From assembly GCF_014638745.1 (NCBI RefSeq), contig NZ_BMFO01000001.1:372001-436000 (forward strand): a stretch of 64,000 bases of DNA, written 5' to 3'. Numbering within the stretch: the stretch's first letter is position 1; each line of letters starts with the position of its first letter. This DNA comes from Arenimonas maotaiensis (GTDB lineage Bacteria; Pseudomonadota; Gammaproteobacteria; Xanthomonadales; Xanthomonadaceae). The translations under genes were made by a program, and so were the position numbers. This document shows positions 1 through 7,873 of the stretch, piece after piece. The notes under the pieces were generated by a model. The model made no database searches and was not told the origin of the DNA. It saw nothing but the letters and a program-made list of their open reading frames with translations.

Positions 1-68
1 GTGGCGTTGCCCACGCCGCGGGCGACCGCGTCGACCCGGCGCTGCTGCAATTCGGCGTTTTTGCTCAT
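1..68 (-). CDS. gabT: 4-aminobutyrate aminotransferase, N-terminal fragment
   Basis: Only the first 22 codons are inside the window; the rest lies beyond position 1. The peptide begins MSKNAELQQRR and continues to RGVGN, which matches the characteristic start of GabT proteins (an LxxRRxxAVxRGVG pattern). The family is a PLP-dependent enzyme that moves the amino group of GABA to 2-oxoglutarate, giving succinate semialdehyde and glutamate. A good Shine-Dalgarno sequence (GAGGA) precedes the ATG at 68. An 18-bp perfect palindrome lies 18 bp upstream of the start. The call rests on the N-terminus alone. Confidence 0.7.
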   Translation of the reverse strand, partial: MSKNAELQQRRVDAVARGVGNA

Positions 69-86
69 GGCGGTTTCCTCAACAGA

Positions 87-104
87 TGTTTAATATATTA
101 AACA
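87..104. promoter_or_regulatory. 18-bp perfect palindrome, probable operator between gabT and the peroxiredoxin gene
   Basis: The sequence TGTTTAATATATTAAACA is its own reverse complement. It is strikingly AT-rich in a high-GC region and lies 18 bp upstream of the gabT start codon and about 70 bp upstream of the divergent peroxiredoxin gene. That position and symmetry suggest a binding site for a dimeric repressor. Which regulator binds is unknown. Confidence 0.5.
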
Positions 105-176
105 CCCCCGCTTCACGCAATGCAAGCAAACGCCTGACTAGACTACACTTCCCGTTCATTTGCCAAAGGATCAACC

Positions 177-797
177 ATGCTGGCCATCGGCGATACCGCA
201 CCCGCCTTCACCCTGCCCGACCAATCCGGCGCCGCGCTGGACGCGAAAAGCCTGAAAGGCCAACGCTACCTGGTGTATTTCTACCCGAAGGATTCGACCC
301 CGGGCTGCACGATGCAGGCCTGCGGCCTGCAGTCGGATCTGGCGCAGTTCAACGGCCTCGGCATCCGCGTGCTGGGCGTGAGCATGGACAGCGTCGCCAG
401 CCACAAGAAATTCGCCGACAAATACGGCCTGCGCTTCAGCCTGCTGGCCGACACCGAACGCAAGCTGATCGAGGCCTACGGCGTCTGGGTCGAGAAATCG
501 ATGTACGGCAAGCGCTACATGGGCATCTCGCGCAGCAGCTTTTTGGTCGGCGCCAACGGCAAGATCGAGCAGGTCTGGGAGAAGGCCAACACCAAGACCC
601 ACGCGCAGGACGTGCTGGCGTTCGTGAACGGCGGCGCGGCCGCGCCGGCGGCGAAGAAAGCGCCTGTAACGAAAGCGGCGGCGAAACCGGCACCGGCCAA
701 GAAAGCCGTGGTAAAGAAAGCGCCTGCTAAAAAGGCGGCCACGAAAAAAGCCCCGGCCAAGAAAACGGCCGCGAAAAAAACCGCCAAGAAGAAGTAA
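177..797 (+). CDS. bcp: Peroxiredoxin (BCP/PrxQ type) with a C-terminal lysine/alanine-rich tail
   Basis: 206 aa. Residues 1-150 are a thioredoxin-fold peroxiredoxin of the BCP/PrxQ class, which reduces hydrogen peroxide and organic hydroperoxides. The peroxidatic Cys44 is in TPGCT and a resolving Cys49 follows four residues later, the PrxQ arrangement. Family members are usually about 150-165 aa. Here residues 155-206 add a tail of repeated KKAPAKKA-like units, strongly basic and similar to histone H1-like or AlgP-type C-termini. The ATG at 177 has a Shine-Dalgarno AAAGGA. The tail could bind nucleic acid or polyanions (inference). A similar tail occurs on bTHX at 16213-16389. EamA follows 6 nt downstream. 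Confidence 0.88.
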   Translation: MLAIGDTAPAFTLPDQSGAALDAKSLKGQRYLVYFYPKDSTPGCTMQACGLQSDLAQFNGLGIRVLGVSMDSVASHKKFADKYGLRFSLLADTERKLIEAYGVWVEKSMYGKRYMGISRSSFLVGANGKIEQVWEKANTKTHAQDVLAFVNGGAAAPAAKKAPVTKAAAKPAPAKKAVVKKAPAKKAATKKAPAKKTAAKKTAKKK

Positions 798-803
798 GCG
801 TCG

Positions 804-1694
804 ATGCCCCACACCCACGCGGAACGCAAGGCGTTCTGGCAAATCCATTTCTGCGTGCTGTTGTGGGGCTTCACCGCCATCCTCGGCAAACTGATCAGCC
901 TGCCGGCGCAGGCGCTGGTGGTCTGGCGCATGCTGCTGGTCAGCGCGTTCCTGGCCGTGTTGCCGCGCGTCTGGCGCGGCGTGCGCGCGTTGCCGCCGCG
1001 GATGATCGCCATCTACGCCGGCATCGGCGCCGTGGTCGCGTTGCACTGGCTCACCTTCTACGGCGCCATCAAGCTGGCCAACGCCTCGGTGGCGGTCAGC
1101 TGCCTGGCGTTGGGCTCCATCTTCGCGGCGGTGCTGGAGCCGCTGCTGACGCACAAGCCGCACGCCTGGAGCGAACTGCTGCTGGGGCTGATGGTGATTC
1201 CCGGCGTGGTGCTGCTGGTGGGCGGCGTGCCGCTGCACATGCACACCGGCATCGTGGTCGGCGTGGTCTCGGCCTTCCTCACCGCGCTGTTCGCGGTGCT
1301 GAACAAACGCTACGTGCACGGCGCCGATCCCGAATCGGTGACCTTCATCGAGATGCTGGTCGGCGCGTCGTTCCTGGCGCTCGTCAGCATCGGCTATTTC
1401 GGCCTCGATCAAACCTTCATCCTGCCGGACTGTCGCGACGCCGGCCTGCTGTTGGTGCTGGCGCTGGCCTGCACGCTGCTACCGTTCATCCTGTCCCTGC
1501 ACGCATTGCGCCACATCAGCGCGTTCTCCACCCAGCTGGCGCTGAACCTGGAGCCGGTATACGCCATCGTCATCGCCGCATTGTGGCTGAAGGAACACCG
1601 CGAGCTGACGCCGCAGTTCTACCTCGGTGTGGCCATCGTGCTGGCGGCGGTGTTCGTGCAACCGCTGCTGTTGAAACCGAAGCGCGCGGCCTGA
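804..1694 (+). CDS. EamA/DMT-family transporter
   Basis: 296 aa, almost entirely hydrophobic, with about ten predicted membrane segments arranged as two EamA repeats. The family is the drug/metabolite transporter superfamily, usually inner-membrane exporters of amino acids or other small metabolites. The substrate cannot be read from the sequence. The C-terminus ends in a short basic stretch (KPKRAA). It starts 6 nt after the peroxiredoxin stop, so the two are probably co-transcribed. A 7-bp-arm inverted repeat (1703-1721) follows the stop. Confidence 0.85.
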   Translation: MPHTHAERKAFWQIHFCVLLWGFTAILGKLISLPAQALVVWRMLLVSAFLAVLPRVWRGVRALPPRMIAIYAGIGAVVALHWLTFYGAIKLANASVAVSCLALGSIFAAVLEPLLTHKPHAWSELLLGLMVIPGVVLLVGGVPLHMHTGIVVGVVSAFLTALFAVLNKRYVHGADPESVTFIEMLVGASFLALVSIGYFGLDQTFILPDCRDAGLLLVLALACTLLPFILSLHALRHISAFSTQLALNLEPVYAIVIAALWLKEHRELTPQFYLGVAIVLAAVFVQPLLLKPKRAA

Positions 1695-1702
1695 CATCAC
1701 GC

Positions 1703-1721
1703 GCGAGTGCGAATCACTCGC
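1703..1721. repeat. Inverted repeat after the EamA gene
   Basis: GCGAGTG-CGAAT-CACTCGC has perfect 7-bp arms and a 5-nt loop. It lies 8 nt after the EamA stop and upstream of the FNR-type promoter. No T-run follows, so it is a weak terminator candidate. It may be an mRNA 3' end stabiliser or an operator. Confidence 0.35.
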
Positions 1722-1740
1722 ATCCGTAGCGGCTTTGGTA

Positions 1741-1782
1741 TTGACTGTGGTCAATGCGTGACAGGCCTTGCCGAAGTATGAT
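1741..1782 (+). promoter_or_regulatory. FNR/Anr-type site with correctly spaced -10 element, class II arrangement
   Basis: TTGACTGTGGTCAA (1741-1754) is a perfect inverted repeat matching the FNR/Anr consensus TTGAYnnnnRTCAA. An exact -10-like TATGAT lies at 1777-1782. Taking that hexamer as -12 to -7 puts the transcription start near 1789 and the centre of the site at -41.5, the classical position for FNR-activated class II promoters. The first start codon of the redox operon is at 1791, so the mRNA would be almost leaderless. This predicts induction of the reductase/decaheme operon at low oxygen. Confidence 0.65.
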
Positions 1783-1790
1783 GGCAGGGT

Positions 1791-3002
1791 ATGACCGCCG
1801 CGAAACTCACGCTGATCATCGTCTCCGCCTTGACGCTGCAAGTGCTGCTGTTTGCCGCCTATGCGTTGTGGCGGCGCGTGCGCGCACCGAAGCCAACGCC
1901 CGCCCCCGTGGCCACACCGGCAAAAACTCCGGCTGGATGGGATGGCTGGCGGGCACTGCGCGTGGTCCGGCGCGGATATGAAGACGCGGCCGGCACAATC
2001 TGCTCGTTTTATCTGGAAGCCGTCGATGGCGGCGAGTTGCCACCCTTCCTGCCCGGCCAATACCTGACGTTCAAGGCGCCGCCGGCGGCGGACGGCAAAG
2101 CGCGCACCCGCTGCTATTCGCTGTCGGACAACGGCGACGGCCGGCGTTACCGCATCAGCGTCAAGCGCGTGCCATGGGATGCGCAACCGGGCCCGCCGAT
2201 GCCGGTCTCGGTGCATTTGCACGAACAGCTGCAGGTCGGCGATACGATCATGGCGCGTGCGCCGATGGGCCGCTTCACGCTGGATACCGGATCCGATACG
2301 CCGGTGGTGCTGATCGCCGGCGGCATCGGCATCACGCCGCTGCTGTGCATGCTGCAATGGCTGCTGGCCAACCGGCCGCAGCGACCGGTGCATCTGTTCT
2401 ACGGCGCCCGCAACGCTCGTGAAATGGCGTTCCGCAACCTGATCGAGGACTGGGCCGCGCGCCATCCGCACTTCAAACGGCATCTGCTGTTCGACAGCCC
2501 GGAACCCGGCGACTCGGATCTACCGGGCGTGCGCGATGGCCGTTTCATCACCATCGAACTGCTGCAGCGGCAACTGCCCTACGGGCCGGCGCAGTTCTAC
2601 CTGTGCGGCCCGAACGCGATGATGCAGGCGATGACCGACGGTCTGCGCGGTTGGGGTGTGGCGGCGAAAGACATCCATCTGGAAGCCTTCGGACCCTCGG
2701 CGCTGACCAACGCCGCGCCAGTCGAAGCGCCGGTCGATAACGCGACTACGTATCCCGTCACCTTCACCCGATCCGGCGTCAACGCGGTCTGGGACGGACG
2801 CGATGCCAGTCTGCTGGAACTGTCCGAGCGCGTCGGCGTGGAGATCGCCAACGCCTGCCGTGCCGGCAACTGCGGCACCTGCGAAACCAAAATCGGCAAA
2901 GGCGACGTAATCTACCCGGAGCCGCCGGACTTCCCGGTACAGGACGGCCATTGCCTGCCCTGCGTCTGCCGGCCGGCCGGCGAGCTAGCGTTGGAGGCCT
3001 GA
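1791..3002 (+). CDS. Membrane-anchored FAD/NAD(P)H and 2Fe-2S oxidoreductase
   Basis: 403 aa. Residues 5-28 form one hydrophobic segment followed by basic residues (WRRVR), which predicts a cytoplasmic globular part. A ferredoxin-NADP-reductase-type module follows: an RCYSLSD flavin motif near 105 and a GGIGITPLL pyridine-nucleotide motif near 165-175. The last 90 residues are a plant-type 2Fe-2S ferredoxin domain with Cys356, Cys361, Cys364 and a fourth cysteine in the CLPCVC segment (388-393). The architecture resembles Hcr and oxygenase reductases. It would take electrons from NAD(P)H and pass them through FAD and 2Fe-2S. The next gene starts 1 nt after its stop, so the inferred partner is the membrane protein at 3004 and then the decaheme cytochrome. 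Confidence 0.85.
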   Translation: MTAAKLTLIIVSALTLQVLLFAAYALWRRVRAPKPTPAPVATPAKTPAGWDGWRALRVVRRGYEDAAGTICSFYLEAVDGGELPPFLPGQYLTFKAPPAADGKARTRCYSLSDNGDGRRYRISVKRVPWDAQPGPPMPVSVHLHEQLQVGDTIMARAPMGRFTLDTGSDTPVVLIAGGIGITPLLCMLQWLLANRPQRPVHLFYGARNAREMAFRNLIEDWAARHPHFKRHLLFDSPEPGDSDLPGVRDGRFITIELLQRQLPYGPAQFYLCGPNAMMQAMTDGLRGWGVAAKDIHLEAFGPSALTNAAPVEAPVDNATTYPVTFTRSGVNAVWDGRDASLLELSERVGVEIANACRAGNCGTCETKIGKGDVIYPEPPDFPVQDGHCLPCVCRPAGELALEA

Positions 3003-3003
3003 G

Positions 3004-3573
3004 ATGCAAGCGCACCTGATCCGCACCGTGGTGTTGCCGTTCCTGATCTGGTTCGTCGGTCTGGCGTTGGCCACGCTGCTTTCCGACCGGCTGTTGCACC
3101 AGCTCGATCTGGTCTGGGTCGGGCGCTATCTGGGCATTCCCGGCACGCTGCTGATCATCGGCTCGTTCGGTTATTCGCTGGCCAAACGCCGCAAAATCAA
3201 GACCCGCAGTCTGCCGCGCCTGCTGTCCTACCACGAAGTGCTGGCCTGGCTGGGTTCGCTGATGGTGCTGGTGCACGCCGGCGTGCACTTCAACGCCATC
3301 CTCGGCTGGTTGGCGGTGGCCGCCATGCTGGTCAACGTGGCCAGCGGCCTGACTGGCAAGTTCCTGATAAAACGCGCGCGCGAACGCATGCGCCAGGCCG
3401 GTGAAAGCCCGGCCGGACCCGATGGCGAGGCCGGATCCGGCCACTTCTGGGACAGCTTGACCGTGGACGCCGTGACCCAATGGCGCAAGGTGCACTTCCC
3501 GATCGCGTTCGCGTTCGGTTTCCTGGCCTTGGCGCACATCATCAGCATTTTCCTGTTCTGGGGTTGGCGATGA
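3004..3573 (+). CDS. Small histidine-containing membrane protein, candidate b-type cytochrome
   Basis: 189 aa with about four hydrophobic segments (near 8-26, 42-60, 78-112 and 165-187). Histidines 77, 91, 95, 164 and 178 lie in or at the ends of these segments, and the pairs His91/His95 and His164/His178 could coordinate haem in the membrane. This resembles the four-helix ferric-reductase/cytochrome b fold, but I recognise no specific family. It sits between the flavo-iron-sulfur reductase and the decaheme cytochrome gene and overlaps the latter by an ATGA. The inferred role is to carry electrons across the inner membrane. Haem binding is a prediction only. Confidence 0.6.
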   Translation: MQAHLIRTVVLPFLIWFVGLALATLLSDRLLHQLDLVWVGRYLGIPGTLLIIGSFGYSLAKRRKIKTRSLPRLLSYHEVLAWLGSLMVLVHAGVHFNAILGWLAVAAMLVNVASGLTGKFLIKRARERMRQAGESPAGPDGEAGSGHFWDSLTVDAVTQWRKVHFPIAFAFGFLALAHIISIFLFWGWR

Positions 3574-4448
3574 ACAAGCGCACCGTACTGTATGTGATCG
3601 CGGCCAACGTGCTGGCGCTGATCGCGCTGACCTTCATCTACCCTGAGTTCATGGTCAGCCCGGGCAGTACCGGCGCCGCGCACGCCACGCTAGGCAATGA
3701 CTGCTTCGCCTGCCATCAGCCGTTCCTGGGCGCCTCGGAAGCGCGCTGCCAGAGCTGCCACGCACTGGCCGATATCGGCATCAAGGACACCCAGGGCCGG
3801 CCGTTGGCGCGCAAGGGCAAGACCGCGAAATTCCACCACGCGTTGGCGAACCCGGACTGCATGGGCTGCCACAGCATCCACCGGGGCTCGAAGCTGACCC
3901 AAGGCGACATCCGGCGGTTCTCGCATGATCTGCTGCCGGCCGATATCCGGCAGGATTGCGCGTCCTGCCATACGAAACCGACCAACGCCCTGCACCGGCC
4001 GCTGACCGCCAACTGCGGCGCCTGCCACAGCAGCGAAGCCTGGAAGCCGGCTCAGTTCAGCCATGCAAGCCTGCCGAAAACGGCGCTGGCGCAGTGCCAG
4101 AGCTGCCATGAAAAACCGCAGGACCGCATGCATCGGCCGTTCACCGGCAATTGCGGCAGCTGCCACAGCACCACGGCCTGGGAGCCGGCCACCTTCAACC
4201 ACAACCGCTACTTCGTGCTGGACAAGGACCACAACACCGACTGCGCCACCTGCCATACCGGCAATCTACGCGGCATCGGCGGCACGGATTTCAAACAGTA
4301 CACCTGCTACGGCTGCCACGAGCACACACCGGCCAAGATCCGCGCCGAGCATCTGGAGGAAGGCATCCGCAACTTCAACAACTGCGTGAAATGCCACCGC
4401 GATCCGCGCGTGGAGCCCGAAGGCTACGGCGAATCCGGCGACGACTAG
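3570..4448 (+). CDS. Membrane-anchored decaheme c-type cytochrome
   Basis: 292 aa. An N-terminal hydrophobic segment (6-24) without a clear cleavage site anchors a periplasmic domain with ten CxxCH haem-binding motifs, starting at Cys45, 60, 97, 130, 149, 176, 194, 225, 246 and 272. Residues 130-168 and 176-212 are an internal duplication (CxxCH, HRPxT, NCGxCH, AWxPAxF), typical of cytochrome c3/doubled-CXXCH families. The ATG at 3570 overlaps the upstream stop (ATGA). With its two upstream genes and the FNR-type promoter, the inferred role is a periplasmic electron carrier for anaerobic reduction of a terminal reductase or an extracellular acceptor. No outer-membrane porin or terminal reductase gene is adjacent. 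Confidence 0.85.
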   Translation: MNKRTVLYVIAANVLALIALTFIYPEFMVSPGSTGAAHATLGNDCFACHQPFLGASEARCQSCHALADIGIKDTQGRPLARKGKTAKFHHALANPDCMGCHSIHRGSKLTQGDIRRFSHDLLPADIRQDCASCHTKPTNALHRPLTANCGACHSSEAWKPAQFSHASLPKTALAQCQSCHEKPQDRMHRPFTGNCGSCHSTTAWEPATFNHNRYFVLDKDHNTDCATCHTGNLRGIGGTDFKQYTCYGCHEHTPAKIRAEHLEEGIRNFNNCVKCHRDPRVEPEGYGESGDD

Positions 4449-4531
4449 CGGCCGCGGCATGGCATACGGCGGCAGATGCGCGCCGACCCGAACGGGTGCA
4501 TGATGGGCGCTCCACCTAACGGAGAACTGCC

Positions 4532-4888
4532 ATGTACGTCGACGGATTCCTGACCCCGGTGAAGAAGGACAAACTCGCCGATTACAAGAAGATGGCCCGC
4601 GCCTGCGGCAAGATCTGGAAGGAACACGGCGCGTTGCAGTATCTGGAGGCCGTGGCCGACGACGCGCCGTACGGCAAGCGCACCTCGTTCCCGCGCGCGG
4701 TGAAGCTGCAGGATGACGAGGTGGTGGTGTTCGCCTACGTGCTGTACACCAGCCGCAAGGAACGCGACCGCATCATGAACGCGGTGATGACCGACAAGCG
4801 CCTGGCCAAGTTCATGGATCCGAAAACGCTGCCGTTCGACGGCAAGCGCATGATCTGGGGCGGATTCAAGGAAATCGTGGGCTACTGA
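4532..4888 (+). CDS. DUF1428 (YbaA-like) protein
   Basis: 118 aa, a typical full-length member of DUF1428, a family with a ferredoxin-like alpha/beta dimer fold and no established function. It is recognised from the start MYVDGFLTPV, the central FPRAV and VVFAYV strands and the MIWGGF near the C-terminus. A clear Shine-Dalgarno (AACGGAGAA) precedes the ATG. It stands alone between the cytochrome operon and a convergent secreted-protein gene. Its stop codon and the convergent gene's stop codon sit inside one 14-bp palindrome (4885-4898). Confidence 0.8.
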   Translation: MYVDGFLTPVKKDKLADYKKMARACGKIWKEHGALQYLEAVADDAPYGKRTSFPRAVKLQDDEVVVFAYVLYTSRKERDRIMNAVMTDKRLAKFMDPKTLPFDGKRMIWGGFKEIVGY

Positions 4889-4894
4889 GCCGGC

Positions 4895-5383
4895 TCAGTT
4901 GATGAGGTACACCCGCGCCTTCGGGTAATCCTCATGCACTTCCAGGAACCAGCGCCCGGCGATGCCGGGCACCACGCGCACGTCGGGGCTCTGCATCGGC
5001 TTGGGCAAGGTCATGTAGCCCTTCAGCACTTTCCACTGCTGGCCGTTTTCCAGCTCGAACACCGTGCCTTCCTGCCAACCGGTGATGGTGCCTTTCAAGC
5101 GGCTTCGGATCGGCTCCACGGTAAAGCCGAGCAGCGGTGTATCGACTTTCGACGGCATCTGCGCCACCGGGGCAGGCGGCGCCTCGATCTGCTTCGCGAT
5201 GGTTTCGCCCTGCAACACGCGGTTCAGCGCGGCTAATTGCTCGGCCGAGAGCGTGTCGAGCCCGGTTTCGCGCAGCTGTTCGGCGCTCAGGCGCTGTTCC
5301 AGCGGCACATAGGGCGCGGCGGCGGATGCAACGCCGCAGAGTGCGAACACTAAAGCAAAAATAAAGAATCGGAAGGCGGCCAT
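4895..5383 (-). CDS. Putative secreted protein of unknown function
   Basis: 162 aa. Residues 1-22 look like a Sec signal peptide with an ASA-A cleavage region, so the mature protein is probably periplasmic. A helical segment (about 30-65, SAEQL repeated) is followed by a beta-rich C-terminal half containing FELENGQQWKV, a pattern seen in many small xanthomonad secreted proteins of unknown function. I recognise no domain. It is monocistronic by spacing. An inverted repeat (5388-5408) lies immediately upstream of its start. Confidence 0.6.
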   Translation of the reverse strand: MAAFRFFIFALVFALCGVASAAAPYVPLEQRLSAEQLRETGLDTLSAEQLAALNRVLQGETIAKQIEAPPAPVAQMPSKVDTPLLGFTVEPIRSRLKGTITGWQEGTVFELENGQQWKVLKGYMTLPKPMQSPDVRVVPGIAGRWFLEVHEDYPKARVYLIN

Positions 5384-5387
5384 GACG

Positions 5388-5408
5388 TCACATCAATTTA
5401 AGATGTGA
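5388..5408. repeat. Inverted repeat upstream of the secreted-protein gene
   Basis: TCACATC-N7-GATGTGA has 7-bp perfect arms and lies 4 bp upstream of the start codon of the gene at 5383. It could be an operator or a 5' hairpin. The arms are in the opposite order to a CRP/Clp site (TGTGA-N6-TCACA), so it is not called as one. Confidence 0.35.
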
Positions 5409-5453
5409 CCAGTCTATGACGATTTTGTGACGGATTTGTGTCGGATCCGAAGA

Positions 5454-5479
5454 TAGGCTGGGTTATGTAACCCAGGCTA
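5454..5479. repeat. Short intergenic palindrome (REP-like) downstream of hutU
   Basis: TAGGCTGGGTTA-TG-TAACCCAGGCTA has 12-bp arms with one mismatch and lies just downstream of the hutU stop. The GTAGCC(T/C)GGGT... ACCC(A/G)GGCTAC pattern resembles short intergenic repeats found in many gammaproteobacteria. On the hutU strand it would form a hairpin but has no U-tract, so it may be a 3'-end stabiliser and not a terminator. Only one copy was found by eye in this window. Confidence 0.4.
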
Positions 5480-5492
5480 CGGTCTTGGCGAA

Positions 5493-7160
5493 TTACAGCA
5501 TTGGCAACTTCAAACCCTTCTCTTTGGCACAATCCACGGCAATCTCATAACCCGCATCGGCATGGCGCATCACACCCGTGCCCGGATCGTTCCACAGCAC
5601 ACGCGCCAGGCGCTTGGCCGCGGCCTCGGTGCCGTCGGCCACGATGACCACGCCCGAGTGCTGCGAATAGCCCATGCCCACGCCGCCGCCATGATGCAGC
5701 GACACCCAGGTGGCGCCGCCTGCCACGTTCAGCATGGCGTTCAGCAGCGGCCAGTCGGACACGGCGTCGGAGCCGTCTTTCATCGCTTCGGTCTCGCGGT
5801 TGGGCGAAGCCACCGAACCGGAGTCCAGATGGTCGCGGCCGATCACGATCGGTGCCTTCAGCTCGCCCTTGGCCACCATCTCGTTGAACGCCAGCGCTAA
5901 GCGGTGGCGGTCGCCCAGGCCCACCCAGCAGATGCGCGCCGGCAGGCCTTGGAAGGCGATGCGCTCCTTGGCCATGTCCAGCCAACGGTGCAGGTGCGGA
6001 TCGTTCGGGATCAGCTCCTTCACCTTGGCGTCGGTCTTGGCGATGTCGTCCGGGTCGCCGCTCAGCGCCACCCAGCGGAACGGGCCGACGCCGCGGCAGA
6101 ACAGCGGCCGCACGTAGGCCGGCACGAAGCCGGGGAAATCGAAGGCGTCCGCGCAGCCCACGTCCTTGGCCATCTGGCGGATGTTGTTGCCGTAGTCGAA
6201 CACCGGAATGCCCATGTTCTGGAAGTGCAGCATGGCCTCCACGTGCACGCGCATGGAGTGCTTGGCGGCGTCCACCACCTTGGCCGGACTGTGCTTTTGC
6301 TCGTCCAGGTACTGCTCCCAGGTCCAGCCGGCCGGCAGGTAGCCGTGCAGCGGATCGTGGGCGCTGGTCTGGTCGGTCACCGCGTCCGGGCGAACGCCGC
6401 GGCGCACCAGTTCCGGCAGGATCTCGGCGGCGTTGCCGAGCAGCGCCACCGATACCGCCTTGCCGTCGGCGCAGTATTTTTCGATCCGCGCCAAGGCGTC
6501 GTCCAAATCGGTCGCCTGCTCGTCCACGTAGCGCGTGCGCAGGCGCATGTCGATGCGCGACTGCTGACATTCGATGTTCAGCGAACAGGCGCCGGCCATG
6601 CTCGCGGCCAACGGCTGCGCGCCGCCCATGCCGCCCAGGCCCGCGGTCAGGATCCACTTGCCGGTCAAATCGCCGCCGTAGTGCTGGCGGCCCATTTCCA
6701 CGAAGGTCTCGTAGGTGCCCTGCACGATGCCCTGCGAGCCGATGTAGATCCACGAACCGGCGGTCATCTGGCCGTACATCATCAGGCCTTTCTTATCGAG
6801 CTCGTTGAAGTGCTCCCAGGTGGCCCAGTGCGGCACCAGGTTGGAATTGGCCAGCAGCACGCGCGGCGCATCCGGGTGCGAGGGGAACACGCCGACCGGC
6901 TTGCCGCTCTGCACCAGCAGGGTCTCGTCGTCGTTCAGCGCCTTCAGGCTGTCGAGGATGGCGTCGAAGCAGGCCCAATCGCGCGCGGCGCGGCCGATGC
7001 CGCCGTACACCACCAGACCCTGCGGGTTCTCGGCCACCTCCGGGTCCAGATTGTTCTGGATCATGCGGAACGCGGCTTCGCTCAGCCAGGATTTGCAGGA
7101 CAGTTCGGCACCGCGCGGGGCGCGGATGACGCGGGTGGCGTCGAAACGGGGATCGGACAT
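5493..7160 (-). CDS. hutU: Urocanate hydratase
   Basis: 555 aa, the standard length for the family. HutU adds water to urocanate to give imidazolone propionate, the second step of histidine degradation, using tightly bound NAD as an electrophile. The glycine-rich [12 protein letters not shown] stretch (about 171-182) is the dinucleotide-binding motif. The conserved [10 protein letters not shown] around 410 and the C-terminal [13 protein letters not shown] are also present. The ATG at 7160 has a Shine-Dalgarno CTGGAG. A TATACT -10-like hexamer (7187-7192, minus strand) suggests its own promoter behind the DUF1275 gene. hutH is not in this window. Confidence 0.96.
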   Translation of the reverse strand: MSDPRFDATRVIRAPRGAELSCKSWLSEAAFRMIQNNLDPEVAENPQGLVVYGGIGRAARDWACFDAILDSLKALNDDETLLVQSGKPVGVFPSHPDAPRVLLANSNLVPHWATWEHFNELDKKGLMMYGQMTAGSWIYIGSQGIVQGTYETFVEMGRQHYGGDLTGKWILTAGLGGMGGAQPLAASMAGACSLNIECQQSRIDMRLRTRYVDEQATDLDDALARIEKYCADGKAVSVALLGNAAEILPELVRRGVRPDAVTDQTSAHDPLHGYLPAGWTWEQYLDEQKHSPAKVVDAAKHSMRVHVEAMLHFQNMGIPVFDYGNNIRQMAKDVGCADAFDFPGFVPAYVRPLFCRGVGPFRWVALSGDPDDIAKTDAKVKELIPNDPHLHRWLDMAKERIAFQGLPARICWVGLGDRHRLALAFNEMVAKGELKAPIVIGRDHLDSGSVASPNRETEAMKDGSDAVSDWPLLNAMLNVAGGATWVSLHHGGGVGMGYSQHSGVVIVADGTEAAAKRLARVLWNDPGTGVMRHADAGYEIAVDCAKEKGLKLPML

Positions 7161-7201
7161 GGCGGGCGCTCCAGAAAGAGGCCCTTAGTATAAACCGCGG
7201 G

Positions 7202-7873
7202 CTAGCCGCCCTGCCCGGCCGTGCGCCAGCGGTAGCCGGCATACACCAGCGCCAATCCGGCCGCCAGACCGGCCGGCACATACAGCACGCCGAAGCCCCA
7301 CGGCTGGAAGCCGAGCGCGCCGCTGACGCCGCCGGCGACGAAGCCGCCGATCACGGTCAGGCTGATGATCACGCGCCGGCGCTCGACCGGTGCCCGGCGC
7401 AGCAGATGGCCGAAGTAGATGCCCAGATCGGTGAACATGCCGGTCACGTGCGAGGTGCGGATGACCGTGCCGCTGAAGGTGGTGGCCATGGCGTTCTGTA
7501 GGCCGCAGGCCAGGCCGGCCAGATAGATGCCGAGGTTGGCGCCGTCCTGCAGGTAGCGCACGGCCAGGATCAGCACCGCCGATTCCATCAGCAGCGCCAC
7601 GCCGTAGCGCCGGCCCAGACGCAGGATGCTGTCGCCGATGATCAGGCCGCTGAGCGCGGCGCCGGCGAAGAACGAGCCGAGCACGGCCAGCAGATGCAGC
7701 GCCATGCCGCCCTGCCCGCCGGCCAAGGCGGCGCTGAGCAAAGTGGTGGTGCCGGTCAGATGGGTGACGGCCTGATGTTCGAAGCTGAGGAAGCCGACCA
7801 CGTTGATGATGCCGGCCATGAACGCCAACAGCGCGGCATACACTAGCACCCAGCGCGGCAGCCGCGTGATCAT
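7202..7873 (-). CDS. DUF1275 (YoaK-type) membrane protein
   Basis: 223 aa with about six membrane segments. It begins with LVYAALLAFMAGIINVVG and contains FLSFEHQAVTHLTG, the signature of DUF1275/YoaK proteins, whose function is unestablished although transport has been proposed. The ATG at 7873 overlaps the hutF stop (ATGA), so it is translationally coupled to hutF. It also precedes hutU by 41 nt. Its place between two histidine-utilisation genes suggests a role in uptake or efflux of a hut intermediate, but this is inference from position only. Confidence 0.8.
   Translation of the reverse strand: MITRLPRWVLVYAALLAFMAGIINVVGFLSFEHQAVTHLTGTTTLLSAALAGGQGGMALHLLAVLGSFFAGAALSGLIIGDSILRLGRRYGVALLMESAVLILAVRYLQDGANLGIYLAGLACGLQNAMATTFSGTVIRTSHVTGMFTDLGIYFGHLLRRAPVERRRVIISLTVIGGFVAGGVSGALGFQPWGFGVLYVPAGLAAGLALVYAGYRWRTAGQGG

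Noticed and set aside
4885-4898. CTGAGCCGGCTCAG perfect palindrome at two convergent stop codons
   Set aside because: It has no loop, so cannot form a hairpin, and its symmetry arises from the two stop codons (TGA and its complement) meeting. No regulatory role is argued.
5388-5408. CRP/Clp-binding site
   Set aside because: The arms are in TCACA/TGTGA order reversed and spaced 7 bp, so the CRP consensus is not met.
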